Shown here: positions 6,675-15,301 of the stretch, in pieces
Layout of the letters: each line of letters starts with the position of its first letter
How positions within the stretch are numbered: the first letter of the stretch is position 1
Assembly: GCF_900105925.1 (NCBI RefSeq)
Contig: NZ_LT629791.1
Coordinates: forward strand, 4,496,001 to 4,560,000
From: Jiangella alkaliphila
GTDB lineage: Bacteria > Actinomycetota > Actinomycetes > Jiangellales > Jiangellaceae
DNA: 64,000 nucleotides
Direction: 5' to 3'
Notes under the pieces: generated by a model
What the model was told of the DNA's origin: nothing
Database searches by the model: none
Seen by the model: the letters and a program-made list of their open reading frames with translations, nothing else
Position numbers and translations under genes: made by a program

Positions 6675-7618
6675 CGGTCCTCCTGGACGAACGAGCGGAA
6701 CAGCAGCCGCAGCGCGAGCGTCGCGACGACGATGGTGCCGATGACGACGACCACGCCCATGGCCGCGGCCTGGCCGACGTCGAAGCCGAGGAACGCACGC
6801 TGGTAGATGTAGAAGGGCAGGTTCGAGCTGGCGGTCCCGGGACCGCCCTGGGTCATGATGTAGATCTGGTCGAACGTGTTGACCACGTAGATCGCGCCCA
6901 GCAGGACGCCCAGCTCGATGTAACGGCGCAGGTGCGGCAGGGTGATCGAGCGGAACGTCCGGACGGCGCCGGCGCCGTCGACCTGCGCGGCCTCCAGCAC
7001 GTCGCGGCCCTGGCTCTGCAGCCCCGCCAGCACGAGCAGCGTCATGAACGGCGTCCACTGCCAGACCAGCGCGGTGATGACGGAGACCAGCGGCGCGGAG
7101 CTGGTCCAGTCGTAGTCGCCCAGGCCGAACGGCGAGAGCACGAAGTTCACGATGCCGAACACCGGGTCGAACATCATCGTGCCCCAGAGCAGCGCGCTGG
7201 CCACCGGCATGATGAGGAACGGCGTGATGACCAGCGTCCGCACCACCGACCGGCCGACGAACCGCCGATCCAGCAGCAGCGCCAGCGCGATGCCCAGCAG
7301 CATCGCGACGATCACGCAGCCGGCGGTGATCACGATCGTGTTGACGGCGGCCTCGCGGAACACCCGGTCGGCGAAGACGTCGGCGTAGTTGGACAGCCCG
7401 ACGAACCGTTCCGACCCCGGGCGGACCAGGTTCCACGAGTTCAGCGAGTACCAGAGCGTGACGAGGAACGGGATCTGCGTCACGAGGATCGCGAAGACCA
7501 GCGCGGGCAGCAGCGGCGCCCGGCGCCGCCAGCCCTCGCGGCGCGCGGAGTAGGCCGGCGCGGGCGACGGGGCGGCCGGCCGCGGCGGGACGGCGGTGGT
7601 GGCGACGTCGGTGCTCAC
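6671..7618 (-). CDS. Carbohydrate ABC transporter permease (MalF-type)
   Basis: A 315-residue permease with a Pro/Ala-rich cytoplasmic N-terminus of about 30 residues and six membrane segments. The EAA loop reads DVLEAAQVDGAGAVRTFRSI. It pairs with the MalG-type permease downstream. Its GTG start overlaps the stop codon of the binding-protein gene (GTGA, 7615-7618). The order dehydrogenase, binding protein, MalF, MalG resembles actinobacterial sugar-alcohol uptake operons, with an external multi-sugar ATPase such as MsiK supplying energy. The substrate is inferred only from the dehydrogenase neighbour. Confidence 0.9.
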   Translation of the reverse strand: MSTDVATTAVPPRPAAPSPAPAYSARREGWRRRAPLLPALVFAILVTQIPFLVTLWYSLNSWNLVRPGSERFVGLSNYADVFADRVFREAAVNTIVITAGCVIVAMLLGIALALLLDRRFVGRSVVRTLVITPFLIMPVASALLWGTMMFDPVFGIVNFVLSPFGLGDYDWTSSAPLVSVITALVWQWTPFMTLLVLAGLQSQGRDVLEAAQVDGAGAVRTFRSITLPHLRRYIELGVLLGAIYVVNTFDQIYIMTQGGPGTASSNLPFYIYQRAFLGFDVGQAAAMGVVVVIGTIVVATLALRLLFRSFVQEDR

Positions 7619-8979
7619 GATCCGTCCTCCTCTTGGTAGGACTCGCCGACGGTCTCGGCGTAGCGCTGCGCCTGGTCGAGGGCCTCGTCGATGCTGATCT
7701 GCCCGGCGATGGCGGCGGAGATCTGCTGGCCGACGCGGGTGCCGAGGTCCTGGAACTCCGGGATGGCGAGGAACTGGATGCCGTCGTAGGGGACCGGCGC
7801 GGTCATCGTGTGCTCCTGGTCGGCGACCTCCATCGACGACAGCGTCGGCTCGGCGAACGCGGCCGCGACCTCGGCGTACTCGGGGATCTCATAGGTGGAG
7901 TTGCGGCTGCCCGGCGGCACCCGCTCCCAGCCGAGCTCGTCGGCGACGAGGTGCGGGTACTGCTTGTCGGTCATCCAGGCGATGAAGTCCCACGCCTCGT
8001 CCGGGTGGTCCGACGACGACGGGATGCCGAGTGACCAGGTGTACAGCCAGCCGCTGGCGTCGGTCTCGACGACGGGCGCCGGAGCGTAGCCGTTGCTGCC
8101 GGCGGTGACGGAGTCGTCCGGGCTCTCGACCACGTTCACCATCGACGTCGCGTCGTACCACATGGCCGCCTGGCCCTGGCCGTACCGCGTCGCGCAGTCG
8201 GCGAAGCCGCTGGTGGCGGCGCCGGCCTGGCCGTGCTCGCGGACGAGGTCGACGTAGAACTCGACCGCCTCGCGCACCTCGGGGGAGTCGAGCCGGGCGT
8301 TCCAGTCCTCGTCGAACCACTGGCCGCCGAAGGTGTTGATGACGGTGTTCAGCGGGGCCAGGTTCTCGCCCCAGCCGGCCAGCCCGCGCAGGCAGATGCC
8401 GGTCATGCCCGGGTTGGCCTCCTCGATCTCGGCGGCCAGGTCGCGCACCTCGGGCCAGGTCGGCCGCTCCGGCATGGTGAGGCCGGCCTCGTCGAACAGG
8501 TCCTGCCGGTACACCAGGAACGACGACTCGCCGTAGAACGGGACGGAGTACATGTCGCCCTCGTACGACAGCGACTCGCGGACCGGCGCGATGAAGTCGT
8601 CGGTGTCGTAGTCGTCCGTGGCGTCGGCGTAGGGCTGCAGGTCGACCAGCCAGCCGTTCTCGGCCCACATGGCGGTCTCGTAGTTGCTGACCATGATGAC
8701 GTCGAACTCGCCGCCGCCGGTGGCGACGGACGCGGTGATCTTCGCCCGCGACTCGTTCTCCGGCAGCGACACGAAGTCGACGTCGACGCCGGGGTGCGCC
8801 TCGCGGAAGTCGTCAGCCAGCGCGATCGCATCCGTCATCTGCGGGTTCGAGACCACGGCGACGACGATCGTCGTGCCCGAGTCGGAGCCGGACGTCAGCG
8901 CGCCGGCCCCGGCGCAGGCGGTCAGCGCGGCCACCGAGCCGGCCGCGGCGGCGAGGCGGGCAGCGGTCCGGCGCCTCAT
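7615..8979 (-). CDS. Extracellular solute-binding lipoprotein, sugar/polyol type
   Basis: A 454-residue ABC substrate-binding protein of the family 1 (MalE-like) type. It starts with Arg residues, a hydrophobic signal and a lipobox ending LTAC, so C22 is lipidated and the protein is tethered outside the membrane. The mature part has the usual two-lobe pattern, including FDVIMVSNYETAMWAENGW and LYTWSLGIPSSS. It delivers the solute to the two permeases encoded downstream with stop/start overlaps. Its own ATG overlaps the end of the dehydrogenase gene by four bases, so all four genes form one tightly coupled operon. Confidence 0.9.
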   Translation of the reverse strand: MRRRTAARLAAAAGSVAALTACAGAGALTSGSDSGTTIVVAVVSNPQMTDAIALADDFREAHPGVDVDFVSLPENESRAKITASVATGGGEFDVIMVSNYETAMWAENGWLVDLQPYADATDDYDTDDFIAPVRESLSYEGDMYSVPFYGESSFLVYRQDLFDEAGLTMPERPTWPEVRDLAAEIEEANPGMTGICLRGLAGWGENLAPLNTVINTFGGQWFDEDWNARLDSPEVREAVEFYVDLVREHGQAGAATSGFADCATRYGQGQAAMWYDATSMVNVVESPDDSVTAGSNGYAPAPVVETDASGWLYTWSLGIPSSSDHPDEAWDFIAWMTDKQYPHLVADELGWERVPPGSRNSTYEIPEYAEVAAAFAEPTLSSMEVADQEHTMTAPVPYDGIQFLAIPEFQDLGTRVGQQISAAIAGQISIDEALDQAQRYAETVGESYQEEDGS

Positions 8980-9965
8980 GGTGCCACCTGCGCCTTGACC
9001 GTCCCGCCGGACCGGACCAGGTCGAGCACGGCCGGGAACTCGTCCAGCCCGACGGTGTGCGACACCAGCGGGTCGGTGCGCACCTGCCCGGACGCGACCA
9101 GCCCGACGGCGTCGCCGAAGCTGTGCAGCACCGCCATCGAGCCGACGACGGTGATCTCGTCGTTGTAGATGCGGAACGGCGACAGCGCGAGCCGCGCGTC
9201 GGCGTGAGCGACGCCGAACACCTGCAGCCGGCCGCCGCGGTCGAGCGCGCCGAACGCCGCCTCGAGTGCCGGCACCGCGCCCGTGACGTCGACGGCGGCG
9301 TCGAAGCGCTGGGTCGGCAGCTCCGGCACCGACGTCGCGACCTCGGCCGCGCCCAGCTCGGCGGCCAGCGGCAGCTTGCCGGCGGCGAGGTCGACGACGC
9401 TGACTCGGGCGCCGGCCGCGGCCAGCAGCTGGGTCATGATCAGGCCCATCGTGCCGGCGCCGAGGACGAGCACTCGCTCTCCGGGCTCCGCGCCGAGCCG
9501 CCGCAGGCCGTGCACCGCGCAGGACACCGGCTCGATCAGCGCGCCCTGCGCGAACGTCAGCTCGTCCGGCAGCCGGTAGCAGGACGCGGCCGGGACGGCG
9601 ACGTACTCGGCGAACGCGCCGTCGACGGTGTCGCCGATGGCGCCCCAGTTCTCGCACAGGTTCCCGCGGCCGCGGCGGCACTGGCGGCAGTAGCCGCAGA
9701 ACAGCGACGGGTCGACGGCGACGCGGTCGCCGACCGCGAGGCCGGTCGTCACGCCGGGGCCGACCTCGGCGACGACGCCGGCGAACTCGTGCCCCGGGAC
9801 CAGGGGATAGGGGCTGGGCGGGAACTCGCCCGCCGCGATGTGCAGGTCGGTGCCGCACAAGCCGCACGCGCCCACCGCGACCACCACGCCGCCGGGTGCG
9901 GGCGTCGGGTCGGGGACGTCGCGGACGGTGATCTCGCCCGGCTTCTCGATGACGACGGCGCGCAT
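8976..9965 (-). CDS. Zinc-dependent alcohol/polyol dehydrogenase (MDR family)
   Basis: A 329-residue medium-chain dehydrogenase. The catalytic zinc site shows CGLCGTD (about residue 37) and PGHEFAG; the structural zinc motif is CGYCRQCRRGRGNLC. The nucleotide-binding Rossmann motif is VLGAGTMGL. It likely oxidises a sugar alcohol imported by the ABC proteins encoded downstream, in the manner of sorbitol or threonine dehydrogenases. AGGAGG lies 4 bases before the chosen ATG, which decides the start over longer in-frame options. It is the promoter-proximal gene of the operon and is divergent from the SorC-type regulator. Confidence 0.88.
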   Translation of the reverse strand: MRAVVIEKPGEITVRDVPDPTPAPGGVVVAVGACGLCGTDLHIAAGEFPPSPYPLVPGHEFAGVVAEVGPGVTTGLAVGDRVAVDPSLFCGYCRQCRRGRGNLCENWGAIGDTVDGAFAEYVAVPAASCYRLPDELTFAQGALIEPVSCAVHGLRRLGAEPGERVLVLGAGTMGLIMTQLLAAAGARVSVVDLAAGKLPLAAELGAAEVATSVPELPTQRFDAAVDVTGAVPALEAAFGALDRGGRLQVFGVAHADARLALSPFRIYNDEITVVGSMAVLHSFGDAVGLVASGQVRTDPLVSHTVGLDEFPAVLDLVRSGGTVKAQVAP

Positions 9966-9993
9966 GCAGCCTCCTTGCTGACACCAGCACTGG

Positions 9994-10028
9994 CGCTCAT
10001 ATGAGCGAATTAGATGCTCATATGTGCA
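9994..10028. promoter_or_regulatory. Paired palindromic operators for the SorC-type regulator
   Basis: CGCTCATATGAGCG (9994-10007) is a perfect 14-bp palindrome. TGCTCATATGTGCA (10015-10028) is a near copy. Their centres are 21 bp apart, two helical turns, so bound dimers would face the same side. They sit between the dehydrogenase operon and its divergent regulator, the expected place for SorC-family control of both. Confidence 0.75.
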
Positions 10029-10075
10029 CAATGAAGGTTGTATCGCGGTGTCCTGGAACGGTCAAGGGGGTTGTC

Positions 10076-11068
10076 ATGCCACGCAGGGGCCGTCCGCCGG
10101 CCGGCGGCGCTGCGCCGATGGGCCCGTCCGACCTGGTGCTCGCGGGCGCCGTGGCCCGCCGCCACTACGTCGACGGCCGGTCGAAGGTCGAGATCGCCGA
10201 CGAGTTCGGGCTGTCCCGGTTCCAGGTGGCGCGCATCCTCACCGAGGCGCGCGAGCGCGGCTGGGTCCGCATCGAGATCGCGCTGCCCGGGCACCTCGAC
10301 GACGAGCTGTCGCTGGCGCTGCGCGACGCCGTCGGTGTGCGCGAGGCGGTGGTCGTCGAGGCGCCGTCGCAACCCGAGTCGGCCACCCGCGACGAGCTGG
10401 CCGCCGTCGTCGCCGGGCTGGTCAGCGAGAGCGTCCAGCCCGGACAGGTGCTGGGTCTCGCCTGGAGCCGGACCATCGAGGCGATGTCGCGGCGGCTGCA
10501 GCGGCTGGCGCCGTGCACGGTCGTCCAGCTGGCCGGGTCGATCGCCGTCGAGGGCGGGTCGGCCGGCACCGTCGAGGTGGTCCGGTCGGTGGCGGCCGCC
10601 GCGGGCGGCGAGGCGCTGCCCGTCTACGCGCCGCTGGTGGTCGAGGACGCCGCCACGGCGGCCGGGCTGCGGCGCCAGCGCGAGATCGCCCGCGCGCTGG
10701 ACCGGTCCCGGTCGCTCGACGTCGCCGTCGTGTCGGTGGGCAGCTGGGGGCCCGGGCTGTCGACCGTGTGGGACGCCGTCACCGAGCCCGAACGGGCCGA
10801 GGCGCTGGCCCGCGGCGCCGTCGGCGAGTCCGGCGCCCGGCTGTTCGACGGCCAGGGGCGCGACGTCACCGGCGACTTCGACGAGCGCGTCGTCGGGGTG
10901 ACGCTGCAGGAGCTGCGCGACACGCCCGTCGTCATCGCCACCGCGTACGGCGCGCGGCGGGCCGAGGCGGCGCTGGCGGCGGTGCGCGGCGGCTTCGTGA
11001 CGACGCTGGTCACCGACGCGGCACTGGCCCGCCGCGTGCTGGAGCTGGCCGGTCCGTCATCGTCCTGA
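10076..11068 (+). CDS. SorC/DeoR-type sugar-binding transcriptional regulator
   Basis: A 330-residue regulator with an N-terminal helix-turn-helix (about residues 15-65, DGRSKVEIADEFGLSRFQVA) and a C-terminal sugar-phosphate-binding domain of the SorC type, with ALPVYAPLVVEDA and the late VTTLVTDAALARRVLE segment. It probably senses a phosphorylated sugar or polyol and controls the divergent dehydrogenase/ABC operon through the two palindromes upstream. The start MPRRGRPP is preferred because AGGGGG lies just upstream; an earlier in-frame ATG lies within the operator region. Confidence 0.87.
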   Translation: MPRRGRPPAGGAAPMGPSDLVLAGAVARRHYVDGRSKVEIADEFGLSRFQVARILTEARERGWVRIEIALPGHLDDELSLALRDAVGVREAVVVEAPSQPESATRDELAAVVAGLVSESVQPGQVLGLAWSRTIEAMSRRLQRLAPCTVVQLAGSIAVEGGSAGTVEVVRSVAAAAGGEALPVYAPLVVEDAATAAGLRRQREIARALDRSRSLDVAVVSVGSWGPGLSTVWDAVTEPERAEALARGAVGESGARLFDGQGRDVTGDFDERVVGVTLQELRDTPVVIATAYGARRAEAALAAVRGGFVTTLVTDAALARRVLELAGPSSS

Positions 11069-11132
11069 CGCCTGATGTTCGCCCGGGAGGTCTAGGGTTG
11101 CCCGGTTCCGGTCCACCAGGGGAAGGACACCC

Positions 11133-12335
11133 ATGCGCATCTCGATCCGCGCCGTCGCGGTGACGGCGGCCCTGACCACCGTCGCCGCGACGCTGGCCGC
11201 GGCGGCACCGGCGAGCGGCGGCGCCGCGGCGCTGCGCGTCGCGACCTACAACCTCAGCCTCAACCGCGCCGTCGAGGGCGAGCTCGAGGCCGACCTGTCC
11301 AGCGGCACCGACACCCAGGCACAGGCCGTGGCCGAGGTCATCCAGCGCACGCGGCCCGACATCATCCTGCTGAACGAGTTCGACTACGTCGAGGGCGGCG
11401 TCGCGGCCGACCTGTTCCGCGACAACTACCTCGAGGTCGGCCAGGGCGGCGCCGACCCGATCGAGTACCCGTACGCGTACGTCGCGCCGTCCAACACCGG
11501 TATCCCCAGCGGCTTCGACCTCAACAACAACGGCACCATCGGCGGCGGCGACGACGCCTTCGGGTTCGGCCTGTTCCCGGGCCAGTACGGCATGGCCGTG
11601 CTGTCGAAGTACCCGATCCTGGAGGACGACGTCCGCACGTTCCAGAACTTCCTCTGGAAGGACATGCCGGGCGCGCTGCTGCCGACGGCGTTCTACTCGC
11701 CTGAGGAGCAGGACGTCCTGCGGCTGTCCAGCAAGTCGCACTGGGACGTCCCCGTGCAGGTCGGACGCCGGACCGTGCACGTGCTGGTCTCGCACCCGAC
11801 GCCGCCCACGTTCGACGGTCCCGAGGACCGCAACGGCACCCGCAACCACGACGAGATCCGCTTCTGGGCCGAGTACGTGGGCCCGGGCCGGGCGAACTGG
11901 ATCTACGACGACGAGGGCGCGCGCGGCGGGCTGAAGCCGGGCTCGTCGTTCGTCATCCTCGGCGACCAGAACAGCGACCCCGTGGACGGCGACTCCGTGC
12001 CGGGCTCGATCCAGCAACTGCTGGAGAACCCGCGCATCGTCGACCCGCTGCCCACGTCGGCCGGCGCGCCCGAGGCGGCCGTCCTGCAGGGTGGCGCGAA
12101 CACGTCGCACGAGGGCGACCCGCGCTACGACACGGCCGATTTCGCCGACGGCGCGCCGGGCAACCTCCGCGCCGACTACGTCCTGCCGTCGCGGCAGCTG
12201 CGCCCGGTCGGGGCGGGCGTCTTCTGGCCGGTCCGCTCGGACCCGCTGTCGCGTCTGACCGGCGAGTTCCCGTTCCCGACCAGCGACCACCGGCTGGTCT
12301 GGGTGGACGTCCGGGTGCCGGGCGGGCGGGGCTGA
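11133..12335 (+). CDS. Secreted endonuclease/exonuclease/phosphatase-fold protein
   Basis: A 400-residue exported enzyme. A signal peptide with repeated Ala (cleavage near residue 32) precedes an EEP fold: VATYNLSLN (N40), LLNEFD (E82), a metal/active-site GDQNSDP near residue 275 and the closing SDHRLVWVDV. These are the family's catalytic elements, so it is probably an active metal-dependent phosphodiesterase or nuclease outside the cell. An unusual inserted loop, DLNNNGTIGGGDD (residues 129-141), looks like a calcium-binding EF-hand loop. GGGGAAGG before the ATG sets the start. A strong hairpin terminator follows the gene. Confidence 0.82.
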   Translation: MRISIRAVAVTAALTTVAATLAAAAPASGGAAALRVATYNLSLNRAVEGELEADLSSGTDTQAQAVAEVIQRTRPDIILLNEFDYVEGGVAADLFRDNYLEVGQGGADPIEYPYAYVAPSNTGIPSGFDLNNNGTIGGGDDAFGFGLFPGQYGMAVLSKYPILEDDVRTFQNFLWKDMPGALLPTAFYSPEEQDVLRLSSKSHWDVPVQVGRRTVHVLVSHPTPPTFDGPEDRNGTRNHDEIRFWAEYVGPGRANWIYDDEGARGGLKPGSSFVILGDQNSDPVDGDSVPGSIQQLLENPRIVDPLPTSAGAPEAAVLQGGANTSHEGDPRYDTADFADGAPGNLRADYVLPSRQLRPVGAGVFWPVRSDPLSRLTGEFPFPTSDHRLVWVDVRVPGGRG

Positions 12336-12359
12336 CCTGCGCGCTTGACACGATGTCAT

Positions 12360-12392
12360 CGTCCGCCCGTACCACGGAGGTACGGGCGGACG
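12360..12392 (+). terminator. Hairpin terminator after the secreted EEP gene
   Basis: A perfect 14-bp stem (12360-12373 with 12379-12392) with a 5-base loop and no T-run, typical of actinobacterial terminators. Confidence 0.75.
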
Positions 12393-12591
12393 CACATTGT
12401 CAGGCTGTTGTCAGGGTGCTGTAGCTGTTGCGGATCACTCCGGCACGCCATTGTTGTTCCCGCGGGGGGAGGAGTGCCGGACCCGAAGCAGATGTGGGTG
12501 GACATGGCAGGCGCCGGCGCCGCACAGCTTGGCCGGCAGCGCGTCTAGCGGGGGGCAAGACCGCTGCCGGCCGGGCACCTTTCCCCGGTGA
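12393..12591. terminator. Convergent intergenic region with a second hairpin
   Basis: No convincing gene is seen. A perfect 11-bp stem (12531-12541 with 12562-12572, 20-base loop) lies just beyond the stop of the leftward XRE/ATPase gene and probably ends it. CCGGCAC (about 12440) and GTGCCGG (about 12475) could also pair across a long loop. Confidence 0.55.
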
Positions 12592-15072
12592 TCACCAGGG
12601 AGTGTCGAGGGTACTGAGGGTGTCGGGCGGGTAACCGTCGGCCACGGCGTGCAGGGGCGTGGCCTGGCCCGCACCCCAGGCGTGAGCGAACGCGCGCTCG
12701 CCCAGGGCGTCGCGGACGGCCTTGATGGTGTGCTCGTTGTCGGGACGCTCGCACAGCGGTGCCGGGGCGCCGATGGTGTCGCGGACCGCCGCCGCGGCGC
12801 CGAGCAGGAACGCGGCGTACGCGGTGTTCTCGTGGTCCTGTGCCACCGATGCCAGCGCCTCGAGGACGCTCGCGGACCGCCAGCGGTCGCCGAGCTCCTG
12901 GTGTTCGGCCAGGCTCTCGTCGAGCAGGTGGATGGCGCGTTCGAGCCGGCCCTGACGGCGCGCGACCACCCCCAGCTGGTTGAGCGACCAGCCGACGCCC
13001 TCGCGATAGCCGAGCCGCTGCGCGCGGCCGAGACTCTGGTGCAGCAGCCGCTCGGCGGTGGTGAAGTCGCCGGCGTAGAGCGCGACGGCGCCGAGGTTGA
13101 GCTGCGACCAGGTGATGCCCTCGCCGTCGCCGGCCTGCTGGAAGTGGGTCAGCGCCGCCTGGGAGTAGTCGCGGGCGCCGTCGAGGTCCATCCGCAGCCA
13201 CGAGACGAACCCGAGGTAGTGCCGGGCCCAGGCGATGCCCGACTTGTCGCCCAGCTGCTGGTAGAGGTGCAGGCTCTCGACGTGCAGCTGGAGGGCGGCG
13301 TCGTAGTCGGCGCGCTCGCGGGCGATGCTGCCCAGGTGCCGCAGCGTGAGTGCGGCGCCTGCGGCGTCGTCGAGCCGGCGGTAGAGCGCGAGCGCCTGCT
13401 CCAGCCGTTCGGCGGCGACGTCGTACTCGCACTGCAGGAACGCGAGGTAGCCGGCGCCGCGCGACGCGCCCGCGAGCGCCGCCGGGGCGACGGGGTCCGG
13501 CCCGGCCTGGGCGATGCGTAACGCCGACTCCAGCCAGTCGCGGCCCTCGGAGTAGTGGCCGCGCAGGTAGAAGTACCGCCACAGGGCGGCGGCCATCCGC
13601 ATCGACTCCGCGCCCAGCTCGCGGCTGATCGCCCGCCCGAGCGCGACCCGCAGGTTGTCCAGCTCGAGGTCGAGGTGATCCAGCGTCGCGGCCTGCTGGT
13701 CGGTGCCGACGGCACGCTCGGCCCGCTCGGCCAGCTCGACGTAGTAGCGCAGGTGCCGCTGCTCGATGATCGTGCGCCGGCCGCCGTCGTCGAGCCGCCG
13801 GTCGGCGTACTGCCGGATGACGGAGAACATCGAGTACCGCGCCTCGGCGGCGTCGCGGTCGACCAGGATCAGCGACTTGTCGATCAGCCGGCCGGTGAGG
13901 TCGAGGACGCGCTCGTGGCAGGCGTCGGTCTGCTCGGTGCAGAACACCGTGACGGCGGCCGTCAGCGTCCAGCCGCCGGAGAACGTCGACACCGCCTCGA
14001 AGAACTCCCGCTCCTCGGCGCTGAGCAGCTGGTAGCTCCAGTCCAGCGCGGCGTCGATGGTCTGCTGGCGCAGCGGCGCGGTGCGGCTGCCGCCGGAGAG
14101 GATGCGCGACGACGAGTCCAGCTCGTCGGCGATCTGCTCGATGGTCAGGACGTTGACGCGGGCCGCCGCGAGCTCGATCGCCAGCGGGATGCCGTGGACG
14201 CTCCGGCACACCCGGCTGACCTGCAGCAGCCGGTCGTCGCGCGGGTGCACGCCGTGGGCGGCGGCGCGGGCCAGGAACATCCGGACGGCGTCGGCCTCGC
14301 GGATCTCCTCCGGCTCGGCCCGGGACGGCGGCACGGCCAGCGGCTGCACCTGCCGGACCACCTCGCCAGGCGCGCGCAGCAGCTCGCGGCTGGTGGCCAG
14401 GATGGTCAGCCGCGGGCAGCGCTGCAGCAGGACGGTGCACAGCCACGCGCAGGTCTCGACCACGTGCTCGCAGTTGTCGAGCACGACCAGCAGCTGCCGC
14501 GAGCCGATGTGCTCGGCCAGCGCGTCGACCTCGGCGCCGGCGTCGGAGGCCGGCCGCAGCCCGACGGCCGCCGCGACCGCGTCGGTGACCTCGGGACCGT
14601 CCGGCCGGGCGGCCAGCGGCGCCCAGCAGATGCCGGCCTCGAACTGCGGGCGCACCTCGTTGGCGACCGCGACCGCGAGGCGGGTCTTGCCGACCCCGCC
14701 CAGCCCGGTGAGCGTCACCAGCCGGACGCCGCCGTGGCTCAGCAGCGACGACAGCTCGGCCAGCTCGGAGGCCCGGCCGATCATCGTGTCTGACGGCAGC
14801 GGCGGCCCCTGGACCTGTGGTGCGTAGACCGTGGGGGAGCGGCGCAGCGACTCGGTGAACACGGCGAAGTCGGTGTCGGAGAGGTTCAGAGCGGTCGCCA
14901 GTAGCCGCACCGTCAACGGGCGCGGTGCGCGGCGCCGCCCGCGCTCCAGCGCGGCGACGGCGTCAGAACTGAGACCGGCTTTCTCCGCGAGCTCTTCCTG
15001 CGACAGGCCGGCAGCTAGCCGGTACCGCCGCAGCAGGCTCGCGAAATCGTCGATCTCATTGCTGGCCGACAC
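12592..15072 (-). CDS. Large XRE-type regulator with NB-ARC-like ATPase and TPR domains
   Basis: An 826-residue cytoplasmic signal-transduction ATPase. The N-terminal 65 residues form a Cro/CI-type helix-turn-helix (AGLSQEELAEKAGLSSDAVA). The ATPase follows, with Walker A GLGGVGKT (123-130) and Walker B LLVVLDN (D199). The C-terminal half (from about residue 500) is alpha-helical with TPR-like units such as RDYSQAALTHFQQAGDGEG. This is the layout of STAND/AfsR-like regulators that switch transcription in response to an unknown signal. It stands alone between two hairpins, with no obvious target operon. A Leu/Ala-rich composition fits TPR packing. Regulated genes cannot be named. Confidence 0.85.
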   Translation of the reverse strand: MSASNEIDDFASLLRRYRLAAGLSQEELAEKAGLSSDAVAALERGRRRAPRPLTVRLLATALNLSDTDFAVFTESLRRSPTVYAPQVQGPPLPSDTMIGRASELAELSSLLSHGGVRLVTLTGLGGVGKTRLAVAVANEVRPQFEAGICWAPLAARPDGPEVTDAVAAAVGLRPASDAGAEVDALAEHIGSRQLLVVLDNCEHVVETCAWLCTVLLQRCPRLTILATSRELLRAPGEVVRQVQPLAVPPSRAEPEEIREADAVRMFLARAAAHGVHPRDDRLLQVSRVCRSVHGIPLAIELAAARVNVLTIEQIADELDSSSRILSGGSRTAPLRQQTIDAALDWSYQLLSAEEREFFEAVSTFSGGWTLTAAVTVFCTEQTDACHERVLDLTGRLIDKSLILVDRDAAEARYSMFSVIRQYADRRLDDGGRRTIIEQRHLRYYVELAERAERAVGTDQQAATLDHLDLELDNLRVALGRAISRELGAESMRMAAALWRYFYLRGHYSEGRDWLESALRIAQAGPDPVAPAALAGASRGAGYLAFLQCEYDVAAERLEQALALYRRLDDAAGAALTLRHLGSIARERADYDAALQLHVESLHLYQQLGDKSGIAWARHYLGFVSWLRMDLDGARDYSQAALTHFQQAGDGEGITWSQLNLGAVALYAGDFTTAERLLHQSLGRAQRLGYREGVGWSLNQLGVVARRQGRLERAIHLLDESLAEHQELGDRWRSASVLEALASVAQDHENTAYAAFLLGAAAAVRDTIGAPAPLCERPDNEHTIKAVRDALGERAFAHAWGAGQATPLHAVADGYPPDTLSTLDTPW

Positions 15073-15301
15073 GCCTTGTTACCTCCGAGATGACCCGGTA
15101 GCTGTGAAATCGTACCGGGTGATCTTGGGGGTATCCGATGCGGTCGAGCAAGTGATTCCGTGATTGTCACCAACGGGACTTCTCGCCTCGGCGGCTGACG
15201 GCTCGCTCGGAGCGCCCGCTGGGTCGGTGGATCATGTGGAACCGCAGGTGAGCGGCGTTCGGCGGGTCGACCGCCTGGGTGCAGTCGGCTGTGCTGGTGT
15301 C
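15073..15301. other. Intergenic region upstream of the XRE/ATPase gene
   Basis: It contains ACCCGGTA (about 15093) and TACCGGGT (about 15113) as inverted arms, a possible operator for the leftward XRE-type gene. I see no gene; the rest looks like unconstrained GC-rich spacer up to the stop of the Tat-exported protein gene. Confidence 0.4.

Noticed and set aside
12491..12547. Possible 18-codon ORF in the convergent gap
   Set aside because: No good ribosome site at a normal distance and the sequence forms part of a hairpin; composition is uninformative.
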